A stretch of DNA of 39,273 nucleotides. It comes from Bacillota bacterium. Lineage in GTDB: Bacteria > Bacillota > Clostridia > Acetivibrionales > DSM-1351. Shown piece by piece: positions 17,056-25,926 of the stretch. The DNA lies in assembly GCA_023433945.1 (NCBI GenBank), contig JAEYTP010000102.1, positions 1 to 39,273 of the forward strand, read 5' to 3'. Each line of letters opens with the position of its first letter. Position 1 is the first letter of the stretch. The notes beneath the pieces are model-generated. The model saw only the letters and a program-made list of their open reading frames with translations. It ran no database searches and was not told where the DNA came from. Made by a program: the position numbers and the translations under genes.

Positions 17056-17940
17056 CTAGCTTTTACCCTTATTGAGTTCTGTCTCAAGTTGCTTTTTATC
17101 TCCTGTAAGGGATTTGGCTACAACAGCACCAATAACTATAACTCCACCAATGATTGCCATTGTACCAGGTACCTCGCCCGTAAATATAACTACCCATATA
17201 GGATTTAGTATCGGCTCGATAATGGGAATTAGCACCATATCAAGTGCTGATAGTTTTGTGACTGCAAATGAATACAGTACATATGCCAAACCTAATTGAA
17301 AAATTCCCATAATAGCGAGTATAGAAATATCCTTTGGCGAAGGAACTTTTGCAAATAAAAACGGAATAGACACTGCAAAAGTAATGATGTTTCCGAGTAT
17401 TATTGAAGCAGCCGGAGATGATGTCTTCTGAAGCTTCATAAAAATAGCCTGGGCTGCAAAACATATTCCGCTTAGTATTGCAAATATATTACCTAATAGC
17501 CCACCCGAATTCAAGTCATCTACAAAGAAAAGGCACATCCCGCCAAGTATAACTATAATTGCCACAACATCTCTTATATTCACCTTTTCTCGTAAAAAAA
17601 TAAAGCCTAGAATTGCAGCATATATTGGAGCTGTATATTGCAATAATATTGCATTAGCAGAGGTTGTCATTTTATTAGCTATAACAAATAGCAAAACCGT
17701 ACCCGTGTACATTAAAGCTGCGCCAATTTGCATGGGAGAAAAGTCAAATTTGGGTCGCTTGCATAGTATGTACATTAATATTGCAGCAAAGAGACTCCTA
17801 ATTCCAGCAATAGCTACAGGGTTAAGATCAACCAGCTTAATCATTAAGCCACTTAGACTCCATAGAATAGCACAAACTACCATTGCAACAATTGCGATTC
17901 CACGTTCAGAAAGTTTAGATTTCAGCGGAATATTCATCAA
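17056..17940 (-). CDS. EamA/DMT-superfamily transporter
   Basis: A 294-residue membrane protein with about ten hydrophobic segments in two repeated halves, the drug/metabolite transporter layout. The first half has VVCAILWSLSGLMIKLVDLNPVAIAG-like content and the second IFMKLQKTSSPAASIILG, ending with VIIEPILNPIWVVIFTGEVP, the typical second EamA core. A short charged tail (GDKKQLETELNKGKS) follows. The likely role is export of an amino acid or other small metabolite; the substrate cannot be told. The start at 17940 is preceded by GGGGGCA. It is a monocistronic gene converging on the amidase gene. Confidence 0.92.
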   Translation of the reverse strand: MMNIPLKSKLSERGIAIVAMVVCAILWSLSGLMIKLVDLNPVAIAGIRSLFAAILMYILCKRPKFDFSPMQIGAALMYTGTVLLFVIANKMTTSANAILLQYTAPIYAAILGFIFLREKVNIRDVVAIIVILGGMCLFFVDDLNSGGLLGNIFAILSGICFAAQAIFMKLQKTSSPAASIILGNIITFAVSIPFLFAKVPSPKDISILAIMGIFQLGLAYVLYSFAVTKLSALDMVLIPIIEPILNPIWVVIFTGEVPGTMAIIGGVIVIGAVVAKSLTGDKKQLETELNKGKS

Positions 17941-18073
17941 ATAATGCCCCCATTTTATAATAACTCACCAATCAATTAACCACATTACATCAACCCATCT
18001 TATGTTACATGACTTACTTAATTGTATTTATAACGGATATATGTAATGTAAGTATATTTTACCACCAAAATAT

Positions 18074-18108
18074 AATATATCTTGCTGTAAAAAATAGCAA
18101 GCGATATT
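18074..18108. other. Intergenic hairpin between the EamA gene and the MGQQGN operon
   Basis: AATATATCTTGCT (18074-18086) pairs with AGCAAGCGATATT (18096-18108) with two mismatches. It lies in the roughly 295-base divergent region and lacks a proper T run, so its role is unclear. A TATAAT at 18175-18180 may be the -10 box of the downstream operon, but no matching -35 sequence was found. Confidence 0.4.
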
Positions 18109-18236
18109 ATTTTAACGTCATAGTGTCACCCTCAAAATTCTGTTTTGCTTTTCACTCTTTAATACCCCTCAGAATATAATGGTATGAGGCTAAATGTAAT
18201 ACATGATATTACAAATATTAGATGAAGGAGAAATAT

Positions 18237-19028
18237 ATGATAAATAATAGAAATCTTGATATGGTTAGAATTAACCAAAACTCAAATAGTAAGAGCAGAA
18301 AGCATGGGTCTCACAGACATAATTATGATAATGGACAAAACAACTACAACCTGCAAGACAATAAATGTCCACAGGGTAGCATGGGACAGCAAGGCAACAT
18401 GGGCCAACAAGGCAACATGGGCCAGCAAGGTAACATGGGTCAGCAAAGCGGCATGGGTCAACAAGACGGCATGAACCAGCAAGGTAACATGGGTCAGCAA
18501 GGCGACATGGGTCAGCAAGGCAACATGGGTCAGCAAGGCAGTATTGGCCAAAGCACTACAACATTTAATGGGCCAATATCAGGTCTAAACTCTAAAAACC
18601 AAGCACAGTGGGACGCTTTCATGGCCAAAAACCCCCATGTAGGCTATGTAAAAATGCAAGTTTCTACAGCAGGCGGTGTTTTACCTGTTCCTAATGCCAA
18701 GGTTACCATAACTAAGGAACTCGGAAATAATGTTTTTACACTTTATTCCTTAACAACTGATGTAAATGGTCAAACCCTGGCAGTGCCACTACCGGCACCA
18801 GATAGTTCTCTTTCACAAACTCCTGATAACAGCACCCCGTATTCTACATATACAATAGCAATTGAACACCCTAAATACCAAAATGTATATAATTACAGCG
18901 TTCCTGTGTTTGATGGCATAACTTCTATTCAACCAGTAGTACTGCTTCCGGACACTGGGATTTCATCCCCGGAATTCCCAACTAAAGTTATACAAACAGA
19001 ACCAGAATTATCAGAAAAGGAGAGATAA
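18237..19028 (+). CDS. MGQQGN-repeat protein with a carboxypeptidase-regulatory-like domain
   Basis: A 263-residue protein without signal peptide. Residues of roughly 45-105 are about ten six-residue repeats of the type MGQQGN, low-complexity and hydrophilic like some spore-coat and exosporium proteins. From about 135 a beta-rich domain begins (GYVKMQVSTAGGVLPVPNAK, VTITKELG, YSLTTDVNGQTLAVPLPAP), matching the carboxypeptidase-regulatory/CNA-B-like fold that decorates surface proteins. The frame opens at an ATG at 18222, but AAGGAG sits seven bases before the ATG at 18237, which is the probable start. The next gene begins two bases after the stop, so the pair is an operon. A spore-surface or wall role is inferred from composition and partner. 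Confidence 0.75.
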   Translation: MINNRNLDMVRINQNSNSKSRKHGSHRHNYDNGQNNYNLQDNKCPQGSMGQQGNMGQQGNMGQQGNMGQQSGMGQQDGMNQQGNMGQQGDMGQQGNMGQQGSIGQSTTTFNGPISGLNSKNQAQWDAFMAKNPHVGYVKMQVSTAGGVLPVPNAKVTITKELGNNVFTLYSLTTDVNGQTLAVPLPAPDSSLSQTPDNSTPYSTYTIAIEHPKYQNVYNYSVPVFDGITSIQPVVLLPDTGISSPEFPTKVIQTEPELSEKER

Positions 19029-19030
19029 AA

Positions 19031-20377
19031 ATGCCAACAGGACTGCCATTCATACCAGAGACCATTGTAGTTCATCTTGGGAGGCCGGATCAACCTGCTC
19101 AAAATGTAACAGTAGGGTTTGCTGATTATATAAAAAATGTAGCATCTAGCGAAATCTATCCTACATGGCCTGAAAATGCTATTAGGGCAAATATATATGC
19201 CCAAATAACTTATGCGTTAAATAGAATTTATACTGAGCATTATAGAAGCCAAGGTTATGATTTTGATATAACAAACTCCACCCAATTTGATCAAGCATAT
19301 GTTCCTGGTAGAGATATTTTTGAAAACATAAGTAGACTTGTGGATGAATTATTTAATGATTATGTCGTAAGACAAGGAAATATTCAGCCCTTTTTTACTG
19401 CATTTTGTAATGGTACAACAACGCAGTGTGCAGGTCTTTCCCAATGGGGCACTGTTGATCTTGCAAAACAAGGATTAACACCATATGAGATATTACAGCG
19501 CTACTATGGTGATGATATAAATATTGTTAGGAATGCTCCCATAAAAGAGAATGTGCCATCCTACCCAGGCACTCCCTTAAGAAGGGGTTCAGCGAGCAAT
19601 GAGGTTAAGCAAATACAAACTGAGCTTAATAGAATTAGGAAAAACTACCCCGCTATTCCACAAATAGAAGCTACGGATGGCAGATTTGGTGCTGATACAG
19701 AGGCCGCTGTCAGAGAGTTCCAAAAAATATTTAATCTTACACAAGATGGTATAGTAGGTAAAGCAACCTGGTATAAAATTAAAGAGATTTATAATGGTGT
19801 TAAAAGATTGGGAGAATTAACTGCGGAAGGAATAACTTTGCCAGAAATAGAGACACCATTCCCTGAGCTGCTTACTCCTGGAATGCAGTCAATAGAAGTG
19901 CTATATCTTCAGTATTTCTTAGAAGCTATTTCTTTATTTTATCAAGACTTACCCCCATTCCAGTTTAATGCTAAGTTTGATGAGGCTACAGAGGCTGCAG
20001 TAAAAGCCTTTCAGAAATCGCAGGGTTTAACTCCTGATGGAATAGTAGGTAGACAGACTTGGAATGCATTACAAAATGCATACAGGTCAATTCTGGAAAC
20101 CCTTCCACCTGAATATGGTACCTCAAAGGCAGCACTCTATCCTGGCTACGTACTTACAAAAGGTGCTTCAGGTAGGGATGTAGAGAACTTCCAGACTTAT
20201 CTTTCAAAAATAGCTGACGTATATACTAATATACCAAAAATCGAAGTTACGGGCACCTTTGATGACCAAACTGAAAACGCAATACGAATATTCCAAAGAG
20301 ATTTTAATTTACCTGTTACTGGTTATGTAGGTCCAGGAACATGGGCCGCATTAGCCTTCCTCTATAATACACTCTGA
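19031..20377 (+). CDS. SpoIID-like domain protein with three peptidoglycan-binding domains
   Basis: Residues of about 1-165 resemble SpoIID/LytB, the enzymes that remove or prepare peptidoglycan stems during engulfment: FADYIKNVASSEIYPTW carries the conserved Glu, and CAGLSQWGTVDLAKQGLTP and ILQRYYGDDI match the end of the fold. The usual GHGVGMSQ histidines are replaced; a Cys pair (CNGTTTQC) stands there instead. Three PG_binding_1 domains follow at about 185-258, 278-355 and 370-445, each with the FG..T..AV..FQ and DGIVG..TW pattern. There is no signal peptide, again fitting a mother-cell or spore protein. The gene starts two bases after the repeat protein and is preceded by an AAGGAGAG site in its end. 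Spore cortex or coat remodelling is plausible but not shown. Confidence 0.85.
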   Translation: MPTGLPFIPETIVVHLGRPDQPAQNVTVGFADYIKNVASSEIYPTWPENAIRANIYAQITYALNRIYTEHYRSQGYDFDITNSTQFDQAYVPGRDIFENISRLVDELFNDYVVRQGNIQPFFTAFCNGTTTQCAGLSQWGTVDLAKQGLTPYEILQRYYGDDINIVRNAPIKENVPSYPGTPLRRGSASNEVKQIQTELNRIRKNYPAIPQIEATDGRFGADTEAAVREFQKIFNLTQDGIVGKATWYKIKEIYNGVKRLGELTAEGITLPEIETPFPELLTPGMQSIEVLYLQYFLEAISLFYQDLPPFQFNAKFDEATEAAVKAFQKSQGLTPDGIVGRQTWNALQNAYRSILETLPPEYGTSKAALYPGYVLTKGASGRDVENFQTYLSKIADVYTNIPKIEVTGTFDDQTENAIRIFQRDFNLPVTGYVGPGTWAALAFLYNTL

Positions 20378-20496
20378 TTTATCAATCCCCCTAATTTAAA
20401 AAAGCAATAGTACTTTTAAACAAATTTATATTTGAATTATAGTACAATATGTGGTATATTTTAAGTATACATAAATGAATTAGGGGGGGATGATAT

Positions 20497-20856
20497 ATGA
20501 AACGGTATTTAAATGAACTCCAACATAGGCACTATAAAAGATGCCAGTTAACTCTGGATTCAGTTAAAATAAGTAAAAATGGTATTACTTGGGAAGACGT
20601 TACTGTTAAAGATATTGCAGCCGATGAACTCCGTTTTTACGCCCCTACCAAAAAATATTTGGTGGGAGAAAGTGTTCAAGTACGGTTTGTAATGCAAAAC
20701 ATTATATCTACTCACAATTTCAACCTTAAAGGTAAAATTCTTTTAGCTAAGAATACCACTTATACTCTGAGATTTACTGATATTTCAAAGGAAGAGCAAA
20801 TAAATATAGACAGTGCAATAATGTCATCATGTTCTTGTTGTTTGATAGCAGAGTAA
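20497..20856 (+). CDS. PilZ-like domain protein
   Basis: A 119-residue protein whose layout fits a PilZ domain, the cyclic-di-GMP receptor: an N-terminal RHYKR (RxxxR-like) motif, then ITWEDVTVKDIAADELRFY in place of the D/NxSxxG motif, GESVQVRFVM and a closing RFTDISKEEQINI. The D-I-A-A-D-E-L variant is imperfect for the second ligand motif, so cyclic-di-GMP binding is uncertain. An unusual Cys cluster (SSCSCCLIAE) ends the protein. AGGGGGGG precedes the ATG. It is monocistronic, followed by a good terminator. Confidence 0.65.
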   Translation: MKRYLNELQHRHYKRCQLTLDSVKISKNGITWEDVTVKDIAADELRFYAPTKKYLVGESVQVRFVMQNIISTHNFNLKGKILLAKNTTYTLRFTDISKEEQINIDSAIMSSCSCCLIAE

Positions 20857-20887
20857 CCATTCATGAACTGATAATGTTTCAAAATTA

Positions 20888-20921
20888 AAGGCAGCAGAAG
20901 ACCAAACGCTTCTGTTGCCTT
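20888..20921. terminator. Bidirectional intrinsic terminator
   Basis: AAGGCAGCAGAAG (20888-20900) pairs with CTTCTGTTGCCTT (20909-20921) with one G-U pair and an eight-base loop, with A-rich and T-rich flanks. It separates the PilZ-like gene from the converging ABC permease gene. Confidence 0.85.
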
Positions 20922-20931
20922 ATTCATTATA

Positions 20932-21663
20932 TCATCTCCAGTCTAATAGCCTATTTTCAAGCCAATCAATTATTATAAAGAGTGATACCCCTACAAGACC
21001 TAATACAATAATACCTCTAAACATTTTTACATAGTCAATAATTGACCAAGCATCAAGTATAAAGTACCCCAAGCCCATACTTGTTCCATAACCTTCTGCG
21101 AAAAAAAGTACAGCTAGAGCTGTTCCTATGGATAACCTGATGCTAGTCAATACCTCCGGTAAAATAGATGGTATTATAACATACCAGAAGGTTTGAAGTT
21201 TAGATGCCCCTAGATTACTTGCACAGTCCATATATTCACTACTAATATTTATTATGCTGTCTCTTACAGTAACAATAACTTGAAAAACTATGATTAATAC
21301 GATAAGAGTAATCTTAGAACAGTCTCCCAGGCCAAATATTAACATTATTATTGGTAACAAGGCTGTCTTTGGAACAGGATATGTAAAATAAACCAATGGT
21401 GTTAGCAAACTACTCCATGTTTTTGACTCAGTCAACGCATACCCTATTGCAATTCCGATTATGAGTGATATTGCTATACCTGCAAGTATTCTTCCGATAC
21501 TTACCAACATATGTATTACTAATCTATCCTGGAAAATAGATGTGAAGCTGCAATACACATCAATAGGATTAGGTATTATCGGTTTTGCTATAATCATAAA
21601 TAAAAACGCCCAAATAAGGTTTGTATAAATAAAACCTAGGGAGTAAAGCTTTAACTTTCTCAT
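20932..21663 (-). CDS. ABC transporter permease, NitT/TauT (SsuC-like) family
   Basis: A 243-residue permease with about six membrane segments and the inner-membrane coupling loop SEYMDCASNLGASKLQTFWYVIIPSILP in the usual EAA position (E-x3-A-x-N-L-G-A-S). The length and sequence fit the BPD_transp_1 permeases of the sulfonate/nitrate/thiamine-precursor importers. AGGTG precedes the ATG. It starts 46 bases after the substrate-binding protein gene. No ATPase gene follows; the next gene converges beyond a terminator. It must borrow an ATPase encoded elsewhere, or the system has lost one. Confidence 0.92.
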   Translation of the reverse strand: MRKLKLYSLGFIYTNLIWAFLFMIIAKPIIPNPIDVYCSFTSIFQDRLVIHMLVSIGRILAGIAISLIIGIAIGYALTESKTWSSLLTPLVYFTYPVPKTALLPIIMLIFGLGDCSKITLIVLIIVFQVIVTVRDSIINISSEYMDCASNLGASKLQTFWYVIIPSILPEVLTSIRLSIGTALAVLFFAEGYGTSMGLGYFILDAWSIIDYVKMFRGIIVLGLVGVSLFIIIDWLENRLLDWR

Positions 21664-21709
21664 ATTACACCTACAAATGTACTGCTAAGACACTCTCGGT
21701 CCTAAAGCC

Positions 21710-22648
21710 CTAGTTATCAAATAATTTATAAACAAGCTGTTCCGCTTTTAATTCTTTTTTGATAATGCCCTTGTTCAAGCACCAATTTATTGCTTCTTCA
21801 ATCGATGAATATTTAGGGAGGGTGCTGTCTCTATATTCAGGCAGAAGTATTTGCCCTTTCATATCCTTCGGATACCCTATAAAATCTATTATTCTATCTT
21901 CATACTTTTCAACAGGGGTAGTTTTTATGTACTCTAAAGCCTCTGCATAGGCTTCATACAACTCATTAACAGCTTCGCCTTTTTCATCTAGGGTTTTTTG
22001 TTTAAATGAGGAGACGTTGCTAAAGATGCCACTATTATATGCAGAATCAATTTTAACTCCACCGCTCTTTATTGCTAATGAGGAATATGGTTCTGGTAGA
22101 AGCGCTAACTGTACTTTGTTATTTCTAAGCATTTCAAGCCTTGTTGGGATGCTAGGTATCATCTCTTTCGTTATGTCATCTCCCGAGAGAGAGTTCTTTT
22201 CCAACAACTTATCAAGGGTAAAATCTATAACTGTTTTTTCAGAAATTGCAACCTTCTTTTTGCTCTCTTTTAAATCTTGCATTGACTCAATTCCTGATTG
22301 GGCACCTGCAATAAGCATAAAATCCCCATCGGTAATGCCCGCTATTTTGACAGATGTACCTGAGTTATTATATATACAAATCGCTACAAGGTCGCATAGA
22401 ACCCCATCTAGGTCAGTGCTTAAAAAAGCTGTATCTCTATCCTTCGCACTTTTAAATACCTGTAGTTCTACTTCAATACCACGCTTCTTAAAATACCCAT
22501 TATCTTGGGCTATAATAAACGGGATGGCATCTACAGCGGGTGTAAGACCTAGCTTGATTGATTTGGGCTGTGCGCTGCCGCATCCAAAAAGGAATATCGC
22601 TACAGAGAAAATAAGCATAGCAGCAAAGGCTCTTTTTTGCATTTCCAT
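21710..22648 (-). CDS. ABC transporter substrate-binding lipoprotein, SsuA/THI5-like
   Basis: The 312-residue protein begins with a lipoprotein signal, FSVAIFLFGCGS, where the Cys at about residue 23 would be lipidated and held on the outer membrane face. The body follows the SsuA/NMT1 pattern: IKLGLTPAVDAIPFIIAQDNGYFKKRGIEVEL at the start, FLSTDLDGVLCDL in the middle and LLPEPYSSLAIKSGG later. Such proteins bind sulfonates, nitrate-like anions, riboflavin or pyrimidine precursors; the ligand cannot be read from sequence. GGGGGG precedes the ATG. Tandem 15-base repeats lie upstream and may regulate it. Confidence 0.9.
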   Translation of the reverse strand: MEMQKRAFAAMLIFSVAIFLFGCGSAQPKSIKLGLTPAVDAIPFIIAQDNGYFKKRGIEVELQVFKSAKDRDTAFLSTDLDGVLCDLVAICIYNNSGTSVKIAGITDGDFMLIAGAQSGIESMQDLKESKKKVAISEKTVIDFTLDKLLEKNSLSGDDITKEMIPSIPTRLEMLRNNKVQLALLPEPYSSLAIKSGGVKIDSAYNSGIFSNVSSFKQKTLDEKGEAVNELYEAYAEALEYIKTTPVEKYEDRIIDFIGYPKDMKGQILLPEYRDSTLPKYSSIEEAINWCLNKGIIKKELKAEQLVYKLFDN

Positions 22649-22670
22649 TAATTATACCCCCCAAATATGC

Positions 22671-22731
22671 TTTCTAAAAATATAGCATGTTAAGATATAA
22701 CATTCTAAAATATAGCATTCTATAGTATAGC
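22671..22731. repeat. 15-base tandem repeats upstream of the substrate-binding protein gene
   Basis: Units start at 22687, 22702 and 22717, each 15 bases (ATTCTAAAATATAGC and variants), with an imperfect fourth at 22671-22686. They end about 23 bases before the gene's ATG on the minus strand, overlapping the leader or promoter. Confidence 0.7.
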
Positions 22732-22860
22732 ACCCTCACTTACGGCACCATATATTACAACGCTACTAAATTAGGATAATAAACGCACTATCCAGGCTAT
22801 ACTAATCTATTCGCTATATATGGGGTATTATTCTATTTTTCTTTATATGATTTTTATTTA

Positions 22861-22904
22861 TTCAGTATATTTATTCAGTTTATTTATTCAGTTTATTTAT
22901 TCAG
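22861..22904. repeat. 13-base tandem repeats at the end of the 45-residue gene
   Basis: TTCAG recurs at 22861, 22874, 22887 and 22900 in units of TTTATTTATTCAG. The last unit contains the stop codon of the small gene at 22897-23034. Confidence 0.7.
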
Positions 22905-23034
22905 TAATTATTTTTCTATCTATTGGTTTTTCTTTATTTGATTTTTCTTTTATTAGTTCAATGGATGTAAGAAGATTTGCATTCTTTATTCTTGCCTCAG
23001 TTTGGTCAGGTTGTTGCTTATTTTGTTTTGTCAT
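22897..23034 (-). CDS. Small hydrophilic protein, 45 aa
   Basis: The minus strand from 23034 reads MTKQNKQQPDQTEARIKNAN and on to a TAA at 22897, a lysine- and glutamine-rich 45-residue protein. AGAAGGAGTGA lies about nine bases before the ATG, a strong reason to call it. It follows the 43-residue gene by about 80 bases in the same direction. I do not recognise the family. The composition would suit a small soluble, perhaps helical, protein. Confidence 0.6.
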   Translation of the reverse strand: MTKQNKQQPDQTEARIKNANLLTSIELIKEKSNKEKPIDRKIITE

Positions 23035-23115
23035 AACTAGCTCACTCCTTCTAGATATATTTTTATGATAAATCTTGATTGATAATCACTCTTGCTAACA
23101 TCTAGATTTGTTAGG

Positions 23116-23247
23116 TTATTTTTCTTCCTTTCCAAATATGGTTCTAGCGCTCTCAGCTTGTGGGCTGTGGTTAATATGCTTTTTACTAAAATTTCCATCA
23201 GATTTACGATTATTCTTTGTATCCTTTTGCTTTTTACTTGCATCCAT
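23116..23247 (-). CDS. Small basic protein, 43 aa (CPC_1213-like?)
   Basis: From the ATG at 23247 the minus strand reads MDASKKQKDTKNNRKSDGNF, continuing to KKHINHSPQAESARTIFG and a TAA at 23118-23116. GGAGGA lies seven bases before the ATG, an ideal site. The composition is basic and disordered at the start, with a defined end (PQAESARTIFGKEEK) that resembles small clostridial proteins annotated as the CPC_1213 family; that match is from memory and tentative. A longer frame from 23243 in another phase covers the same bases, but has no ribosome binding site and is taken as a shadow. Confidence 0.65.
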   Translation of the reverse strand: MDASKKQKDTKNNRKSDGNFSKKHINHSPQAESARTIFGKEEK

Positions 23248-23365
23248 ATTGAATTCCTCCATAATTAAGAGATAAATATTATAAAAAAGCATTTAATATT
23301 GGCTCATACAGAATAACTAAATATCTTCCTTTATTGCTAATAGGTAGTAGGATGCCTAAAATTAA

Positions 23366-24262
23366 TTAAAATATTCTGACTTTAAAAGCAACATTGCTAA
23401 AAATATCAATTAGGGAGAATACCAGTAAGACAATGCTAATTAGCTGGTTTATTGAATACGATGCTATCTTTATGCTTCTGGAGTTCCTTGTAGCAGAAGG
23501 ACTATGCTCAACAAATAGAAGCAATGCCACAATTAATATCCCACAAAAATACCATAACCCTAAAAGGTTATTAATTATTCCTAGGAATACTAAGAAAAAA
23601 AGGCTTAATACATGAAAAAGACTTGATATTTTAAGTGCATTTTTAACTCCAAACCGAACCGGAATAGAATGCAAGGAGTGTTCTACATCAAATTCATAGT
23701 CCTGAGAGCCATATATGATATCGAAGCCCGCCACCCAAAATACATTTGCAGCACCCATTGCCAGCGCCGATAAGCTTACTGTTCCAGTTACTGCAATCCA
23801 TGCGCCTACTGGTGCTGCTGCCGTAGTAATTCCCAGAATTAAATGGCATAGCCAGGTGAATCGCTTCGTATAGGAATATCCCAGCAGCAGCACTAACGCA
23901 ATTGGTGAGAGTATTAGGCAAAGTAGATTGAGCTTCGCAGCCCCAATTACCATTACAACAAACGAGATTGCTGTGAGAATAACTGCTTCCTTTATACTGA
24001 CCTCACCCTTTGGTATATGCCTTTGTGCTGTTCTAGCATTTATAGCATCAATTTTGGCGTCTATCACTCTGTTTATGGCATTTGCTCCTGTCCTTGCACC
24101 CATAAAAGCGACAATTATCCAGAAAACTGTATAAAGTGATGGTAATCCACCTGAAGCTAGCAGCATTGATATTATTGCAAACGACAATGAAAAAATAGTG
24201 TGAGAAAACATAACCAGCTCACTATAGAGCTTAAGCTTTTTAAATGCCTTTGCTAAAACCAT
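23366..24262 (-). CDS. UbiA-family polyprenyltransferase (MqnP/UbiA-like)
   Basis: A 298-residue membrane prenyltransferase that would join an aromatic acid to a polyprenyl diphosphate. The first Mg-diphosphate motif NRVIDAKID is at about 64-72 (NxxxDxxxD) and the second, YGSQDYEFD, at about 183-191. Eight or nine membrane segments fit the family. The start overlaps the UbiD gene by 23 bases, so the two are coupled. The UbiA/UbiD pair is used in ubiquinone-type and in futalosine-type menaquinone synthesis; which quinone is made here cannot be decided from this window, and no other mqn or men genes are in view. Confidence 0.93.
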   Translation of the reverse strand: MVLAKAFKKLKLYSELVMFSHTIFSLSFAIISMLLASGGLPSLYTVFWIIVAFMGARTGANAINRVIDAKIDAINARTAQRHIPKGEVSIKEAVILTAISFVVMVIGAAKLNLLCLILSPIALVLLLGYSYTKRFTWLCHLILGITTAAAPVGAWIAVTGTVSLSALAMGAANVFWVAGFDIIYGSQDYEFDVEHSLHSIPVRFGVKNALKISSLFHVLSLFFLVFLGIINNLLGLWYFCGILIVALLLFVEHSPSATRNSRSIKIASYSINQLISIVLLVFSLIDIFSNVAFKVRIF

Positions 24263-25697
24263 ATTTCTCCCACTTTCTGCTTACCAGCTCGTTTATTTCC
24301 CGGGTCATTTTGACATCCTCAGGCCAGTTACCGGGATGCCCTTCCTCCCTCATTTTTATTGTTGCATCAATCCCTACTCTACTTCCGTAATGACTGGCCG
24401 CCGAAGCATGATCCAAAGCATCCAGAGGTCCGTCTGCAATGACAAAATCCCTGCGGGCATCGGTATTGTTAAAAACCTTCCAGGCTACTGTTGATAGATC
24501 ATGAGGATTTATGTTTTCATCTACAATAATAATCATTTTTGTGTACATCATTTGTCCCGTTCCCCATAAAGCATACATTACCTTGCGGGCATGCCCTGGA
24601 AATCGCTTTTTGATAGATACAATTATGCAGTTATGGAAAACACCCTCCAGAGGAAAATTGATATCTATTATTTCTGGAAACTGTAGCTTGAGTAGAGGTA
24701 AAAAAAGACGCTCTGTTGCTTTTCCAAGAAAACAGTCCTCCATAGGGGGTTTTCCTACCACTGTGGCAGGATAAATTGCATCCCTTCTGTGTGTAATACA
24801 AGTAACATGAAATACAGGATAGTAGTCCACTTTCGAATAGTAACCTGTATGATCCCCAAATGGTCCTTCTAGTCTAGGAGGCTCCTGTGTATCTACGTAT
24901 CCCTCCAAAATAAACTCTGCATTTGCGGGAACATAAATATCGCTTGTAATAGCCTTTACCAGTGGGACAGGCGCCCTTCTGATGTACCCTGCGAATAGCA
25001 TTTCATCAATCTGGGGAGGCAGTGGCGCTGTAGCGGCATAGGTTATGGCCGGGTCACAGCCCAGCGCCACTGCAACTGGCATTTTTATGCCCCTTTTCCT
25101 ATATTTTTCGTACAACTCACGGCCATCCTTGTGCAAATGCCAATGCATTCCCGTTGTACAACTGTCAAAGACCTGTAAGCGATACATTCCGCAGTTTTGT
25201 ATACCGGTGTCAACATCCTTTGTTACCACTATTGGCAACGTGATAAACCTGCCTCCGTCCAATGGCCAGCATTTTAGAACAGGTAAAGTGTTGAGATCAC
25301 ATTTATTCTCAATAACCTGCTGACACAGCCCCTTCCCAGGTAGCTTAATAGGAAAAGCAGTAGCAGCTTGTAAAAGAGACGGAATAGCTTTGACCTTGTT
25401 AATCAATCCCAAATAATTTTCAATATCAATAATATCAGCTATACCCTCAGAAAGCTTTTCAATGTCCTCTACCCCAAGAGCTAAATTCATTCGTTCATAT
25501 GAACCAAAAGCATTTGTCAGTACAGGATATTTAGAATTCTTAACTTTATGAAATAGCAAGGCAGGGCCTCCCGATTTCACCACCCTATCAGTTATTTCAG
25601 TAATCTCAAGATTTGAGTCCACTTCCTCATATATATCCTTTAGTAAATCTCTATTTCGTAGTTTTTTAATAAAATCGTGTAAATCGTGGTAAGCCAT
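24240..25697 (-). CDS. UbiD-family (de)carboxylase
   Basis: UbiD enzymes decarboxylate aromatic or unsaturated acids using prenylated FMN made by UbiX. The protein shows DLHDFIKKLRNRDLL at the start, the RLEGPFGDHTGYYS core with conserved Arg and Glu, and PATVVGKPPMEDCFLG. The frame opens at 25709, but GAGG lies six bases before the ATG at 25697 and the resulting MAYHDLHDF start matches the family, giving 485 residues. The UbiA gene overlaps its end. No UbiX gene is in the window. Together the pair most likely acts in quinone synthesis. Confidence 0.93.
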   Translation of the reverse strand: MAYHDLHDFIKKLRNRDLLKDIYEEVDSNLEITEITDRVVKSGGPALLFHKVKNSKYPVLTNAFGSYERMNLALGVEDIEKLSEGIADIIDIENYLGLINKVKAIPSLLQAATAFPIKLPGKGLCQQVIENKCDLNTLPVLKCWPLDGGRFITLPIVVTKDVDTGIQNCGMYRLQVFDSCTTGMHWHLHKDGRELYEKYRKRGIKMPVAVALGCDPAITYAATAPLPPQIDEMLFAGYIRRAPVPLVKAITSDIYVPANAEFILEGYVDTQEPPRLEGPFGDHTGYYSKVDYYPVFHVTCITHRRDAIYPATVVGKPPMEDCFLGKATERLFLPLLKLQFPEIIDINFPLEGVFHNCIIVSIKKRFPGHARKVMYALWGTGQMMYTKMIIIVDENINPHDLSTVAWKVFNNTDARRDFVIADGPLDALDHASAASHYGSRVGIDATIKMREEGHPGNWPEDVKMTREINELVSRKWEKYGFSKGI

Positions 25698-25926
25698 CAA
25701 AAACCTCATTTAATTCTAATAAAATCCTTTTGTTTTTTGAGTCTGTCCAAAAAACTAAACTTTAATCGTTAAATAATCAATATGTGGGCAAGCTAAGGTT
25801 GATAATACTTATTTAGATAGATGATAAGCAAAACTGATATATATATCTTATATATAAAACTAATATATAAAGCTAAAAAACAAAATGCTGAAAATAATAA
25901 AATTATAATAAAGAGGACATTTTATC

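Noticed and set aside
22820..23068. 82-codon plus-strand frame and 68-codon minus-strand frame from 23243
   Set aside because: Both are out of phase with the two short frames that have strong ribosome sites; the first is a Phe/Ile-rich shadow.
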